Source of the DNA: Panacagrimonas sp052389915
Lineage (GTDB): Bacteria > Pseudomonadota > Gammaproteobacteria > Nevskiales > Nevskiaceae
Assembly (NCBI GenBank): GCA_052389915.1
Contig: JBQTHL010000026.1
Span: 1-64,000, forward strand
DNA: 64,000 bases
Reading direction: 5' to 3'
Within the stretch, counting starts at the first letter, position 1, and every line of letters begins with the position of its first letter. The notes beneath the pieces were generated by a model. It was not told the origin of the DNA. It was given only the letters and a program-made list of their open reading frames with translations, and did not search any database. Of the stretch, positions 1 to 8,587 are shown piece after piece. The translations under genes and the position numbers were made by a program.

Positions 1-1
1 G

Positions 2-112
2 GGGAAGGAATTGAGAACGCAGGAGGCCAAGAAATCCAACCACTCGTTGAAGCGGACATTGCGCGCGAGGAGTGGTGTGAACTTCGAAGTGGCGGTGCGC
101 AATGCCGCTTAA
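2..112 (+). CDS. C-terminal tail of an integron-cassette protein (partial)
   Basis: A frame open from the left edge reads to TAA at 110-112, so only the last 36 codons of a gene are present. The stop lies inside the attC site described next, and the tail is rich in basic and small residues (it contains NHSLKRT). Cassette genes commonly run into their own attC and gain tails of this kind. No function can be read from this fragment. It could also be a chance open frame, since just 111 bases are visible. Confidence 0.4.
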   Translation, partial: GKELRTQEAKKSNHSLKRTLRARSGVNFEVAVRNAA

Positions 113-127
113 CTCGATGCGTTGGGC
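34..127 (+). mobile_element. integron attC recombination site
   Basis: The outer core boxes are ATCCAAC at 34-40 (RYYYAAC) and GTTGGGC at 121-127 (GTTRRRY). Inside them AGCGGACATTGCGC (51-64) pairs with GCGCAATGCCGCTT (97-110) over about 13 bp, interrupted by one unpaired base. This is the expected attC fold: R''/R' boxes, a paired arm with an extrahelical base, and unpaired spacers next to the core boxes. The right half, GCTTAACTCGATGCGTTGGGC without its first base, resembles aadA-type attC ends. By its orientation the cassette it belongs to lies to the left, outside the window. Confidence 0.75.
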
Positions 128-217
128 AGGCCGATAGTTGAAATACAGTCAGATGTCTCGCACGTGCGGGGTTCAGGCCGATCGGGTATCGTCTGGCGCG
201 AGCTTAGGAGGATCAAC

Positions 218-562
218 ATGAAGGCCATCTGCTGTGCAGCAATAATTGTCGTAGCGACGATGAGCGGTGGCTGTGCGTCAACGCGTGTAGAAGGTCGCAA
301 TGCCTCGGGAAGTCCCACTTTGTATGCGGGCACGCGCCTGAACGTAGCGGCGCTCAATGAAGACTACGCCACGCTCTCGATTTACGAAGCGTCCGGCGTC
401 CACGCGCCCAGTAATCCCGCAATTGACGCTCCGCTGAGCTTTTTCGCGGATACGGTCCTGCTCCCAATAGATGCGTGGTACTGGGCAACGACCAAAGCTG
501 GATTGTTCCGCCCGACATGGTCGGGGATTTTCGCAGGCGAGCTCGGAGCGCATGCTGATTAG
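218..562 (+). CDS. YceK/YidQ-family small lipoprotein
   Basis: This is a 114-residue predicted lipoprotein. A hydrophobic signal of about 18 residues ends in a lipobox (SGGC), giving an acylated Cys near residue 19. The body has the YceK pattern: a YxGTR motif, then a PLSFFADTVLLPID stretch like the family's conserved DxPxSxxxDTxxLPxD. The ATG at 218 follows a strong AGGAGG-type ribosome site at 206-212. The family's role is unknown beyond the cell envelope. It starts 90 bases after the attC core and could be the terminal cassette or the first chromosomal gene; no attC follows it. Confidence 0.7.
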   Translation: MKAICCAAIIVVATMSGGCASTRVEGRNASGSPTLYAGTRLNVAALNEDYATLSIYEASGVHAPSNPAIDAPLSFFADTVLLPIDAWYWATTKAGLFRPTWSGIFAGELGAHAD

Positions 563-581
563 GAATCCGACGCCGCCGCGA

Positions 582-2255
582 TCACGTCGGGCAGCAACAG
601 TTGCCTCCACCGCTGGCTAGGTGCCGGCTCGCGCTGGCCAATACCGTCGGTGCCGCTGACGTGGCGAGGTTCAGCCGCGTTGATTGCCCGGTAGCAATGC
701 TGGCTGAGATCCGCATCGGCTCACCGCGATACCCTGTCGTGATGCAGAACCGGTGTGTGTTCACGTCGCTGCGAATCTCGATGGAGTCGGCGCCGCTGAC
801 AGACCAGGCGCTGAACTCGCTGTCGTCCAGGCTTACGCGCACCGAGGCCGGATCGGGCAGGCCGCTTACTTTCCAGGTCGTGGCGGCGCCGCGACGCGAG
901 GGGGTGGCGGCGTAGGTCTCGACCCATAGCGCGCCGGCGTCCGGATCGTTCCAGCACTGCGAGAGGCCAAGCGTGGGGTAGTCCACGCCGGAGACGGTGG
1001 GCGCGCTGAATTTGTCGAGGTTGGGTTTGTTGAAGACCTTCGACCACGCGCCGCGGTCGCCGAGTTCGTTCAACATCATGAGGCTGGAGAGTTGCCCGCG
1101 TGGCCACTCGCCGCCGAGCTTGAACCACCAGGCGAAGCGGTCGTTTTCGGCGCCGAAGAATTTTGGTTCGAAGGTCTCTTCTGCGAGCTTGCGCAGGCGA
1201 TCTTCGGTAACGCTGTCGCCCACTTCGCGCGCCATCAGCAGGCCGAGCGTGGCCCAGCGCGGATCGGGGTGGAGTTGCAGCAGTGGCTTTTTCGGATCGT
1301 TCCAGCCGAGCTTGCGCATCGCCATTTCGTAGAGCTGCGTGCCGAAGGCCTTGTCCTGCGGATACACGTATTGCGTGATGCACAAGGCGCCATAGGCGGC
1401 GATGTCGTCGCGGAAGCTGTAGAGCGACTTCTCCAGCGGGTCGTAGTAGAAGGCGAACCAGTCGAGATTGCCCTTTCGATCCATGCCCATGTAGTGCTTG
1501 CGCGCGTAAGCAACCCAGCGCTCCATGAGCCAGCTCGTGCGCTTGCCGAACAGGCCGTCGTAGAGCTGCAAGCCGAGGCCGGCGCCGCTGACGCAAAATG
1601 GCCAGATCTTGGTGTTCTCGCAATGCGGACCCTGCGGACGTTCGGCCCACTGGTCGTGCATGAAGCTGACGATGCGGTGGTGGTCCCAGTCGAACATCCG
1701 GTTCTGGTAGCCGGTGACCTTGAACGGGTGCTCCCACTTGTCGTCGCCGGAAACGTAGCGGTAGAAGCACAACAACAAATTAAAGAAGCCGCGGAAAAAA
1801 TGGTTGCCGTCGGAACCGACCGGGTCGGGTTGCAGGCCCCAGGGTTTGACGCCGTTGGCGGTCCAGCCCGGCGCGTCGTAGCGGCCGCGCAGATGCTCGG
1901 GGAGATAGGCCAGCCACTCGGGCGGGTAGCGGTCCTGGTTGGGGTCGTGGCCGATCATGGTGAGCCAGTCGATGGCCGACCAGAACGTGGTGTAGCGGCC
2001 AACGAGTTCGTCGGCGATGCGCGTGTAGGTCTCGCGCCAGGCGGGTGTGATGTCGCACATCACAGGCAGCACGTAGCCGGTCTCGTGCAGGTCGAAGCGC
2101 GCCAGCGAGCACATCGGCGCGGTGCTGTAGCGATCCCACCAGGGATGCGGCTCGCCGTTGCTGCTCCAGTCGTCCGGGGTGGTCGCCTTGTCCCAGATGA
2201 AGCGCAGCCAACCGCGACCGCGCTCATCGAGCCGGGGGAAGGAATTGGGGTTCAT
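582..2255 (-). CDS. linalool dehydratase/isomerase (Ldi)-family enzyme
   Basis: A 557-residue protein rich in Trp and Tyr, with an alpha/alpha-barrel-like spacing of aromatic helices. The segment from about 212 to 221 reads CENTKIWPFC. Its two cysteines nine residues apart match the Cys pair of the linalool dehydratase/isomerase active site, where they lie in a CEPDN...QC context. Known Ldi interconverts myrcene, geraniol and linalool, but family members are sequence-diverse and the substrate here is unknown. The protein is longer than the roughly 400-residue prototype, with an extra C-terminal beta-rich region of about 150 residues. No secretion signal is evident. It starts 4 bases after the upstream SCP2-like gene, so the two are probably cotranscribed. 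Confidence 0.7.
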   Translation of the reverse strand: MNPNSFPRLDERGRGWLRFIWDKATTPDDWSSNGEPHPWWDRYSTAPMCSLARFDLHETGYVLPVMCDITPAWRETYTRIADELVGRYTTFWSAIDWLTMIGHDPNQDRYPPEWLAYLPEHLRGRYDAPGWTANGVKPWGLQPDPVGSDGNHFFRGFFNLLLCFYRYVSGDDKWEHPFKVTGYQNRMFDWDHHRIVSFMHDQWAERPQGPHCENTKIWPFCVSGAGLGLQLYDGLFGKRTSWLMERWVAYARKHYMGMDRKGNLDWFAFYYDPLEKSLYSFRDDIAAYGALCITQYVYPQDKAFGTQLYEMAMRKLGWNDPKKPLLQLHPDPRWATLGLLMAREVGDSVTEDRLRKLAEETFEPKFFGAENDRFAWWFKLGGEWPRGQLSSLMMLNELGDRGAWSKVFNKPNLDKFSAPTVSGVDYPTLGLSQCWNDPDAGALWVETYAATPSRRGAATTWKVSGLPDPASVRVSLDDSEFSAWSVSGADSIEIRSDVNTHRFCITTGYRGEPMRISASIATGQSTRLNLATSAAPTVLASASRHLASGGGNCCCPT

Positions 2256-2259
2256 GCCC

Positions 2260-2823
2260 TCACCACATCGGCACCGATTCGCCGCCGGCGGAGCTGCGCA
2301 TCATCGCCATCGTGGCGCGTCGTTGGTGGGCGCCGTGCCAGTTGGCGTCGAGTTCGGTGACGGCCGGTTCGAGCGTGATGCGCGACGCGACCAAGCCCTT
2401 CGGATTGTGCGCGACGTAGCCATCCGTCAAGGGTTTGGCGAGCGGCCCGACCCTGGAGTACGGCAGCACGAAGCGCGTCAATCCGTAGAACCACAGCAAC
2501 ACCGTCGCATTGCCGCGCAGCTCGGCGCCGCCTTCGAGCAGGGCACGCACGATCTTCCCCACGGCCTGCGGCGACGCCAGCGCGAGCGTGCCCTGTCGGG
2601 CGCTGGCGAAGCGCATGTCCACCGTAGGAGTAGTGGCTGCACCGCGGCGGGACGTCACGCTTCGCGCAGTAAATACATAGTGGTGGGCGACGCCATCGGC
2701 GCTGCCGATCTGGATTGTCAGATCGCGGCTGAGCTGGCGTCGGAAGTTTTCACTATGCCGGCACGCCTGTTCCATGCCTTTGCCGATAACGGCGAGCGCG
2801 AGCTTGAACAGGATTTTTTCCAT
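2260..2823 (-). CDS. SCP2-like lipid-carrier domain protein (tentative)
   Basis: A 187-residue soluble protein. The middle (about 35-125) has the order of an SCP-2 sterol-carrier domain: a beta strand with a charged turn, a strand with VDMRF, then the acidic/Gly-rich GNATVLLWFYG segment. The C-terminal third holds no recognisable motif. SCP2-like proteins bind hydrophobic ligands such as sterols or acyl-CoAs. Cotranscription with a terpene-type hydratase would suit handling of a hydrophobic substrate, but this is inference. The fold assignment rests on pattern only. Confidence 0.45.
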   Translation of the reverse strand: MEKILFKLALAVIGKGMEQACRHSENFRRQLSRDLTIQIGSADGVAHHYVFTARSVTSRRGAATTPTVDMRFASARQGTLALASPQAVGKIVRALLEGGAELRGNATVLLWFYGLTRFVLPYSRVGPLAKPLTDGYVAHNPKGLVASRITLEPAVTELDANWHGAHQRRATMAMMRSSAGGESVPMW

Positions 2824-2918
2824 GTGGGGATGGTATCGCTGTCCGGTGGATTGGCGAGAGCCGTACCCTGACTTTAGGGCAAGCCCTAGGAAGGGGTCTT
2901 CGCGGGTCTTTTGCAGCC

Positions 2919-3010
2919 TGTAGGAGGGGCGTAAGCCCCGACAGGCGACCTGAAGGCCCGAGACTCGGGTCGTATTGCGAGCGCCGGTCGGGGCTTACGC
3001 CCTTCCTACA
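2919..3010. repeat. long imperfect palindrome, REP-like family A
   Basis: TGTAGGAGGGGCGTAAGCCC at 2919 onward recurs inverted at the right end (CTTACGCCCTTCCTACA, ending at 3010). The arms are about 25 bases with a loop of about 40. Two relatives occur at 25216-25273 and 54101-54190. It lies between the SCP2-like gene start and holC and could fold in RNA from either side. The arrangement is that of paired REP elements. Confidence 0.75.
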
Positions 3011-3051
3011 AAGTGATCACGTAATCCCATATCGAAGCGTCCCGATGCAGC

Positions 3052-3516
3052 CTATCCGGTCGAACGCTGCTGCCAGCCACCCTCGGCGTTCTGCTCGTAG
3101 GTGTTGATGTCGTAACCGCGGTCCTTGTAGAAGCGGAAGCGCTCGCGCGACCGAGCACGTTGGGTCGGGTCTTCCGGTACTACTTCGAGCACGCGCTCGA
3201 AGCTGGAAAACCAGGGCGGCACGTCCTCGCCGAGATTGATGAGAATCGCGCGATGCGAGTCCGGCGGTTCGGCAGCGCCGATGAGTACCGGTGGCTGAGG
3301 TTCCTCGATCGGATTGCCCGCGTGGCGCTCGTGGGCGGTGAAGCCGCCTTGTCGAAAGCTCCAGAGCGCGCCGTCCATTTCGTCCGCGGTGCCCGCGTCC
3401 GGCGAGCGCACGTAGAGACGATGTCCGGCCGACGCTGCTTTCTCGCACAGGCGGCACGCAGTCAGTACCGCGTTGCCGCTCGCGGCGGAGAGCAGGTAGA
3501 AGTCGATGCGAGTCAT
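3052..3516 (-). CDS. holC: DNA polymerase III subunit chi
   Basis: The 154-residue product starts MTRIDFYLL, the typical HolC opening, and has the expected length. It keeps family blocks around residues 20-60 (ACRLCEKAASAGHRLYV, then DGALWSF) and the C-terminal RFRFYKDRGYDI signature. Chi joins psi in the clamp-loader complex and contacts single-strand-binding protein during replication. It follows pepA by 19 bases in the same direction, the usual gammaproteobacterial pair. valS, often next downstream, is replaced here by a palindrome and unrelated genes. Confidence 0.93.
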   Translation of the reverse strand: MTRIDFYLLSAASGNAVLTACRLCEKAASAGHRLYVRSPDAGTADEMDGALWSFRQGGFTAHERHAGNPIEEPQPPVLIGAAEPPDSHRAILINLGEDVPPWFSSFERVLEVVPEDPTQRARSRERFRFYKDRGYDINTYEQNAEGGWQQRSTG

Positions 3517-3535
3517 ACAGCGGCGCGTCGCGCGA

Positions 3536-5059
3536 TCACTCTTCGTTTTTCTTCGCGACCACGTTCAGCAGGTACTGGACAATCAGCGGCACCGGCCTGC
3601 CGGACGACTTCTTGCCGACCCAGGCGGTGCCCGCGATATCCAGATGCGCCCACTTCATGCGCTTGGTGAAGCGATGCAGGAACGTCGCACCGATGATCGC
3701 GCCGCCCTGGCGTCCGCCCTTGGTGGCGATGTTCGCGATATCCGCGCACTCGCTCTTGATGTGCTCGTCGTAGTCCGGCCACAGCGGCAGCTCCCAGACC
3801 CGATCGCCGATCTGTTCGCCGGCCTGGGTCAGTGCGCGCGCCAGCCCCGAGTTGTTGGCGAACAGTCCGCTCGGGTAACCGCCCAGCGCGACGACACAGG
3901 CGCCGGTGAGTGTGGCCATGTCGATGCAGACGGCGGGGTCGTAGGTGCGCTCGGTGTAGGTCAGCGCATCGGCCAGAATCAGACGGCCCTCGGCATCGGT
4001 GTTGAGCACCTCGATGGTGATGCCGGCCATGCTCGTCACCACATCGCCCGGCTTCACGGCCAGTCCGTCCGGCAGGTTTTCCGAAGCGGCGACCACGCCC
4101 ACCAGGTTGATCGGCAGTTTCAGTTCCGACACCGCCTTGAAGATACCCAGCACCGCCGCGCCGCCGCACATGTCGAACTTCATCTCGTCCATCGCCTCGG
4201 ACGGCTTGATGCTGATTCCGCCGGCGTCGAAGGTCAGGCCTTTGCCGACCACGGCGATGGGCTTTTCGCCCTTGGTGCCTTTCATGTATTCCAGCACGAT
4301 CAGCTTGGCTGGTTGGCGACTGCCGGCAGACACGCACAGCAAGGAACCCATGCCGAGCTTCTTCATCTCGGCTTCTTCCAGCACCCTGACCTTCACCGCT
4401 GCGCGCTCGCCGCCGACGCTGAGTTTCTGCGCCGCCTCCGCCAGATACGTGGGCGTGCAGAAGTTACCGGGCAGATTGCCGAGATCTTTGGCCAGGGCCT
4501 GGCCGGCGCCGATGGCCAGCGCTTCCACCATGCCCGCTTCGCCCGCCGGAAGATCGGAGCGCCGCGGCACGTCGAAAGTCAGGCGCTCCAGCTTGTAGGA
4601 GGGAAGGTCTTCGCGGGCCTGCTCGCCGCGGCACTCGTCGAAACGGTAGTACTCGGACTGGGTGACGAGCATCGCCTGCTGCACGTTCCAGTGGAAGTCG
4701 CGGCCCTTGATCTCGTGGTGCGTCAGAAAATTGACCGCATCGATGGAACCGGTCGCGCGCAGCGCGCGGCTGCTGGCGGCAATGACCTTGCGGAACGCTG
4801 CTTCGTCGAACGCGCGTTCCTTGCCCAGGCCCACCAGCATCACGCGATCCGCAAACGTGCCGGGCAGGTTGTGCAGGATCACGGTCTGGCAGAGCTTGCC
4901 GTCCATGTCGCCGCGGCGCATGACGCTGCCGATGGCGCCGCCGGAAACCTGATCGACGATTTCCGCCGGTGGGCTCGGCGTGCGCCGGTCGAAGATTCCG
5001 ACGATGACGCAGGCCACGCGCTGTTTTTCCGGATTGCCGCTCTTGACGAAGTATTCCAT
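3536..5059 (-). CDS. pepA: leucyl aminopeptidase (cytosol aminopeptidase)
   Basis: A 507-residue M17 aminopeptidase, normal for PepA. The C-terminal catalytic half carries the family signature NTDAEGRL and the two-metal site residues around VGKGLTFDAGG and DMATLTGA. The N-terminal domain (about 1-170) is the DNA-binding/regulatory domain in the E. coli homologue. The enzyme removes N-terminal residues from peptides in the cytoplasm. The start chosen is MEYFVKSG at 5059. It is divergent from lptF across about 235 bases, which should hold both promoters. Confidence 0.96.
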   Translation of the reverse strand: MEYFVKSGNPEKQRVACVIVGIFDRRTPSPPAEIVDQVSGGAIGSVMRRGDMDGKLCQTVILHNLPGTFADRVMLVGLGKERAFDEAAFRKVIAASSRALRATGSIDAVNFLTHHEIKGRDFHWNVQQAMLVTQSEYYRFDECRGEQAREDLPSYKLERLTFDVPRRSDLPAGEAGMVEALAIGAGQALAKDLGNLPGNFCTPTYLAEAAQKLSVGGERAAVKVRVLEEAEMKKLGMGSLLCVSAGSRQPAKLIVLEYMKGTKGEKPIAVVGKGLTFDAGGISIKPSEAMDEMKFDMCGGAAVLGIFKAVSELKLPINLVGVVAASENLPDGLAVKPGDVVTSMAGITIEVLNTDAEGRLILADALTYTERTYDPAVCIDMATLTGACVVALGGYPSGLFANNSGLARALTQAGEQIGDRVWELPLWPDYDEHIKSECADIANIATKGGRQGGAIIGATFLHRFTKRMKWAHLDIAGTAWVGKKSSGRPVPLIVQYLLNVVAKKNEE

Positions 5060-5295
5060 GGCTTTTGCGCTCGTTGTTTTGATTTGATTGCCTGTCGATC
5101 TCGCAACAAACAGACCCGAAGGTCATCCTGATTGGTGCAATCGTTTTTCGTCCGGATGAGGACGAGTCTTGTACAGGCCGTCGGAAATGACGTGAGGCGC
5201 GCATTTTATCGCAATTCTCCAAAGCTTCGTTCCCTGCGACATACGTGTCCATCGCGTGTCTGCATAATGCACCTCATCTTTTTCCCGGAGCCGAA

Positions 5296-6396
5296 ATGTT
5301 TGGCCGCACGCTGGACCGATACTTGTTGCGCGAAACCGCCGTCGCGACCGTGGCGGTCACCTTGGTGCTGCTCGCGATCATGCTGTCGGCGCGGTTTGCG
5401 CGCTTTCTGGGCGCGGTCGCCAGCGGCGAGTTGCCGCGCGACGTGCTCGCTCAAGTAGTGGGATTGTCCAGCGTCCAGTACCTGGTGCTGCTGATTCCCG
5501 CGGCGCTGCTGCTCGCCGTCATGCTGACCTTGGGCCGCCTGTACAAGGACAGCGAAGTGGCGGCGATGATGGGTTGCGGCGTGAGCCTGGGCGGTCTATA
5601 CCGGCCGTTCCTGTGGTTGTCGCTGGCAATGGCGCTCATCACCGCGTGGCTGGCTTTCGAGGCCGGACCCTGGGCCGGGCGGCAGGTCGATTACATCTCC
5701 AAGGACGCGCGCCGGCTGGTGCAGTACACGCCGTTCGAGCCGGGCAGGTTCAAGGCCGTGGGCGATGGGCGCGCGGTGTTCTACACCGAGCAGATGGATA
5801 CCAACGGGCAGAAGCTGACGACCGTATTCGCACGGATCGAGGAGCCCGATGCAGGCGTGGGTTCGGAGAGCGTGGTGATTGCCAGCGAAGGCCGGCAACA
5901 GATGGATACGACCACCGGCGAGCGCAAGGTCACGCTGTTCGGCGGCTGGCGTTACGCCGGGCTGCCGGGCCGGCCGGATTACAACGTGACCCGTTTCGAG
6001 GAATTCGAGACGCGCATCACGCCGCCGGAATTCGTCTACAGCAGCAGCAAGCGCAAGCTGGCGCAGACGCGCGACCTGATGGCGTCCGACGATCGCGAGG
6101 ACAAGGCCGAACTCGCCTGGCGCATCGCCGCACCGGTCTCGGTGTTCGTGCTCGGACTGCTCGCGGTGCCGCTGTCGCACCTGCGGCCGCGACAGGGCCG
6201 CTATGGAAAACTGGCGATCGGCATCGTGCTGTACCTGGTGTATTCCAACCTGATGGGCCTGGGCCAGGCCTGGATCGCGAAGGGCGAGATGCCGGCCGTG
6301 ATCGGTCTGTGGTGGGTGCACCTGCTGTTCGGTGGTGGCGCGCTGCTGATGTTCGCGCAGCGCCAGGGCTGGTTGCAGCGAAGGTCGGCCGCATGA
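5296..6396 (+). CDS. lptF: LPS export ABC transporter permease LptF
   Basis: A 366-residue inner-membrane permease with three N-terminal hydrophobic segments within the first about 120 residues, a large periplasmic beta-jellyroll region (about 135-265) and three C-terminal segments, the LptF/LptG topology. With LptG and the LptB ATPase it extracts lipopolysaccharide from the inner membrane toward LptC/LptA. The start is ATG at 5296 (MFGRTLDRYLLRE), preceded by CCGGAG; longer in-frame starts add sequence not seen in the family. Its stop overlaps the lptG start. Confidence 0.95.
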   Translation: MFGRTLDRYLLRETAVATVAVTLVLLAIMLSARFARFLGAVASGELPRDVLAQVVGLSSVQYLVLLIPAALLLAVMLTLGRLYKDSEVAAMMGCGVSLGGLYRPFLWLSLAMALITAWLAFEAGPWAGRQVDYISKDARRLVQYTPFEPGRFKAVGDGRAVFYTEQMDTNGQKLTTVFARIEEPDAGVGSESVVIASEGRQQMDTTTGERKVTLFGGWRYAGLPGRPDYNVTRFEEFETRITPPEFVYSSSKRKLAQTRDLMASDDREDKAELAWRIAAPVSVFVLGLLAVPLSHLRPRQGRYGKLAIGIVLYLVYSNLMGLGQAWIAKGEMPAVIGLWWVHLLFGGGALLMFAQRQGWLQRRSAA

Positions 6397-7472
6397 ACGC
6401 GATTCTGGGGCGGCTCGACCGTTACATCATCGTCGCCATCTTCGGGCTTAGCGCCATCGTGGGCCTGGGACTGGTGACTCTGTACACCTTCATCAGCTTC
6501 ATCACCGAGATCGATTCCGGCGGCAACAAGGCGCTGACCGTGTCCCAGATTTTTCTGAGCACCTTGTTCACGATGCCGACCGGCCTGTACCTGCTGATGC
6601 CACTGGTGGCCATGCTCGGCACCTTGCTCGGCATCGGGCAACTCGCCGCGCAGAGCGAGCTGACCGCGATGCGTGCCGCCGGCTATTCCAACCTGCGCAT
6701 CGGGCGCGCGGCGCTGCTCGCGGGCTTGTTGCTCGGCCTGCTGTCGGTGGTACTGGGCGAGAGCCTTGCGCCCGCAGGCCAGCGCGCGGCCGATCATCTC
6801 AAGTCCGCGGCGCGCTCAGGCGATGCTGAAGTAGCCGTTCGCTCGCGTCCGGTCTGGTTGCGTGAGGGCAGCAACGTCTTCTTCATCCGCAGCCTGCTTG
6901 CGGAAGACCGGTTCGCCGACGCGGAGATCTACCACTTTGACGACGCGCTCAGTCTGCGATCGATTCTCAGCGTGAAGGAAGCGAGCTACACCGGCGGCAT
7001 CTGGCAGTTGCACGGCGTGACCGAGACGCTGTTCGAGGACACCGTCGTGAGAGTCGAGCCGCACGAGACCATGGACTGGACCAGCGGACTGCAACCTGAG
7101 GTGCTGCGTCTGTACGTGCTGGAGGCCGACACCGTGTCCGCTTTCGGCCTGATGCGCCTGATCGGCTACTTGGACGAAAACGGCCTGGACGCGAGCGAGC
7201 AGCGGCTGGAACTGTGGCGCAAGTTCATTGCGCCGATCACGGTGATGGCGATGGTCTTGTTCGCCGTGCCGTTCGTGTTCGGCCCCACGCGCGGCGGCGG
7301 CGCCGGGCAGCGCTTGCTGATCGGCGTGCTGGTGGGAATCAGTTTTCACCTGCTCAACGAGATTTCGGCCAACCTGGGTGCGCTGTATGGCTGGTCTGCA
7401 CCCATTGCAGCCGGGCTGCCGACGGCCTTGTTGATGATTGCGGGGACGGTGCGATTGGCGACGACGCGTTGA
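6393..7472 (+). CDS. lptG: LPS export ABC transporter permease LptG
   Basis: A 359-residue partner of LptF with the same layout: three transmembrane segments, a periplasmic domain (about 110-270), then three segments. ATG at 6393 overlaps the lptF stop by four bases (ATGA), pointing to translational coupling. Family-typical stretches include the early MNAILGRLDRYI and the C-terminal VFGPTRGGGAGQRLLIGV. It is the other half of the heterodimeric channel through which LPS leaves the inner membrane. Confidence 0.95.
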   Translation: MNAILGRLDRYIIVAIFGLSAIVGLGLVTLYTFISFITEIDSGGNKALTVSQIFLSTLFTMPTGLYLLMPLVAMLGTLLGIGQLAAQSELTAMRAAGYSNLRIGRAALLAGLLLGLLSVVLGESLAPAGQRAADHLKSAARSGDAEVAVRSRPVWLREGSNVFFIRSLLAEDRFADAEIYHFDDALSLRSILSVKEASYTGGIWQLHGVTETLFEDTVVRVEPHETMDWTSGLQPEVLRLYVLEADTVSAFGLMRLIGYLDENGLDASEQRLELWRKFIAPITVMAMVLFAVPFVFGPTRGGGAGQRLLIGVLVGISFHLLNEISANLGALYGWSAPIAAGLPTALLMIAGTVRLATTR

Positions 7473-7490
7473 GTTAAGCGACGTCAAGGT

Positions 7491-7979
7491 TTAGTTGCGG
7501 CCCGGCCGACTAATGCAAGATTCGGCCGTCTGCTGGAATCTGTTGTTGGGCGGCAACCACGTGTTGCGGAACGTCTGTGAACTGCGACGACCCAGCCAGT
7601 TGAAAAAGAAAGGACCCATATCGCTGAGTCCCCATTGCCCCTCAAGGCTATATCTGAGAGTCCACTTGCATGGCCGACCATTGGAGTAGCGAACGAGTAG
7701 TTCGCCATCGGGAGACAAGACGCACCCCAAGAACTCCTGCACCGACCGACCAAGTTCTTGGGGCGTCCAAACCGTGACGTCCCAAGGCGGGCCATGCCAC
7801 TCACCCGCGTACGGATAGAGCCCGTAACCCTCGCAGACTAAGCGAACATCGAAGCCTTGATTTGGCGAGGCGAGTACCAGCAACGTGTGTGGGCGTGGCC
7901 ACGCATGAGAAATCTGATCCGTGTCCCGCAGGACCTCCTCGGCGGCGTCTCGAAATGCTTTGCAGAAGTCCGGCGTCAT
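7491..7979 (-). CDS. uncharacterised protein of cassette type
   Basis: A 162-residue protein I do not recognise. It is Trp/Pro-rich with no signal or membrane segment; its middle (WDVTVWTPQELG, then FLGCVLSPDGELLVRYSNG) suggests a small beta-rich domain. It ends PPNNRFQQTAE..., a tail typical of integron-cassette genes reading into their attC. ATG at 7979 is preferred over upstream TTG; GTTGGGC, a core-box sequence, lies about 10 bases upstream of it, and GCCCAAC occurs inside the 3' end. By eye it is less GC-rich than its neighbours and it stands alone between conserved genes, so transfer is likely. Confidence 0.55.
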   Translation of the reverse strand: MTPDFCKAFRDAAEEVLRDTDQISHAWPRPHTLLVLASPNQGFDVRLVCEGYGLYPYAGEWHGPPWDVTVWTPQELGRSVQEFLGCVLSPDGELLVRYSNGRPCKWTLRYSLEGQWGLSDMGPFFFNWLGRRSSQTFRNTWLPPNNRFQQTAESCISRPGRN

Positions 7980-8007
7980 TGCTTTGCCGCCCAACAAGCG
8001 TGAGGGC

Positions 8008-8526
8008 TCATCGCGCGGCCTTCGGAATCTCCACCACCTCGGTTCCCGCCAGCCAGTCGCAGGGCGCCCGTCTCCGCGCCTCGGTCAGCATCAAGACCGC
8101 AGCCGCGATGGTCGCGAGCATGCAGACCAGAGCGATCGGTTGCACCGTCGGCGACGCCGCGTAGCGTGGAATCAACAGCAGGGTTGGCGCGAGCACCATC
8201 ATCCACGTCGCGAGCATCACGCTGAAGCGCACGGCCGCAATCGGCCAGCGCAGGGCCGAGCCATCCACCCTTCGCACGCGCAATCTCCACGCGTGCATGC
8301 CCAGGGTCTGTCCGCCGTGAACCCAGAACCAGCCGAAGAAGGCTAGCCCCACCGCGAAGAAAAAAAGCTGCATCCACAGCGTGTGGCGCGCCATGTCCAG
8401 CAATTGGTCGCGGCCGATCACGTCGAGCAGCGCCGCGACCAGCCACAGACCCAGCAGCAACAGCCCGTCGTACACCGCGGCCATCAGGCGTCGCCACAAC
8501 GGAGCAGGAACGATCAGCTTGGACAT
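8008..8526 (-). CDS. RDD-family integral membrane protein
   Basis: The 172-residue product opens with the RDD signature region (RRLMAAVYDGLLLLGLW) and continues with strongly hydrophobic segments at roughly 18-40, 52-72, 105-125 and 128-148. The loop HGGQTLGMHAWRLRV is the other conserved block of the family. RDD proteins are small inner-membrane proteins of mostly unknown role, some linked to Na+/H+ antiport. It is divergent from the peroxidase gene across about 60 bases. Confidence 0.85.
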   Translation of the reverse strand: MSKLIVPAPLWRRLMAAVYDGLLLLGLWLVAALLDVIGRDQLLDMARHTLWMQLFFFAVGLAFFGWFWVHGGQTLGMHAWRLRVRRVDGSALRWPIAAVRFSVMLATWMMVLAPTLLLIPRYAASPTVQPIALVCMLATIAAAVLMLTEARRRAPCDWLAGTEVVEIPKAAR

Positions 8527-8587
8527 CGATCAAGACAGTGGGTGAGGTCTGTTAAGTTTGCGGCATCCCTTCATGTCGGAGTACCTC

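Noticed and set aside
1092..2360. Long open frame of 422 codons opposite the Ldi-family gene
   Set aside because: It is a low-complexity antisense shadow created by GC-rich codon bias; the minus-strand gene has clear family motifs.
3506..5131. 541-codon plus-strand frame opposite pepA
   Set aside because: Antisense shadow, rich in His/Arg/Gln with no recognisable motif, while pepA is unambiguous.
5574..6392. Plus-strand frame continuing upstream of lptG
   Set aside because: It overlaps lptF in another frame; the true lptG start is the ATG overlapping the lptF stop.
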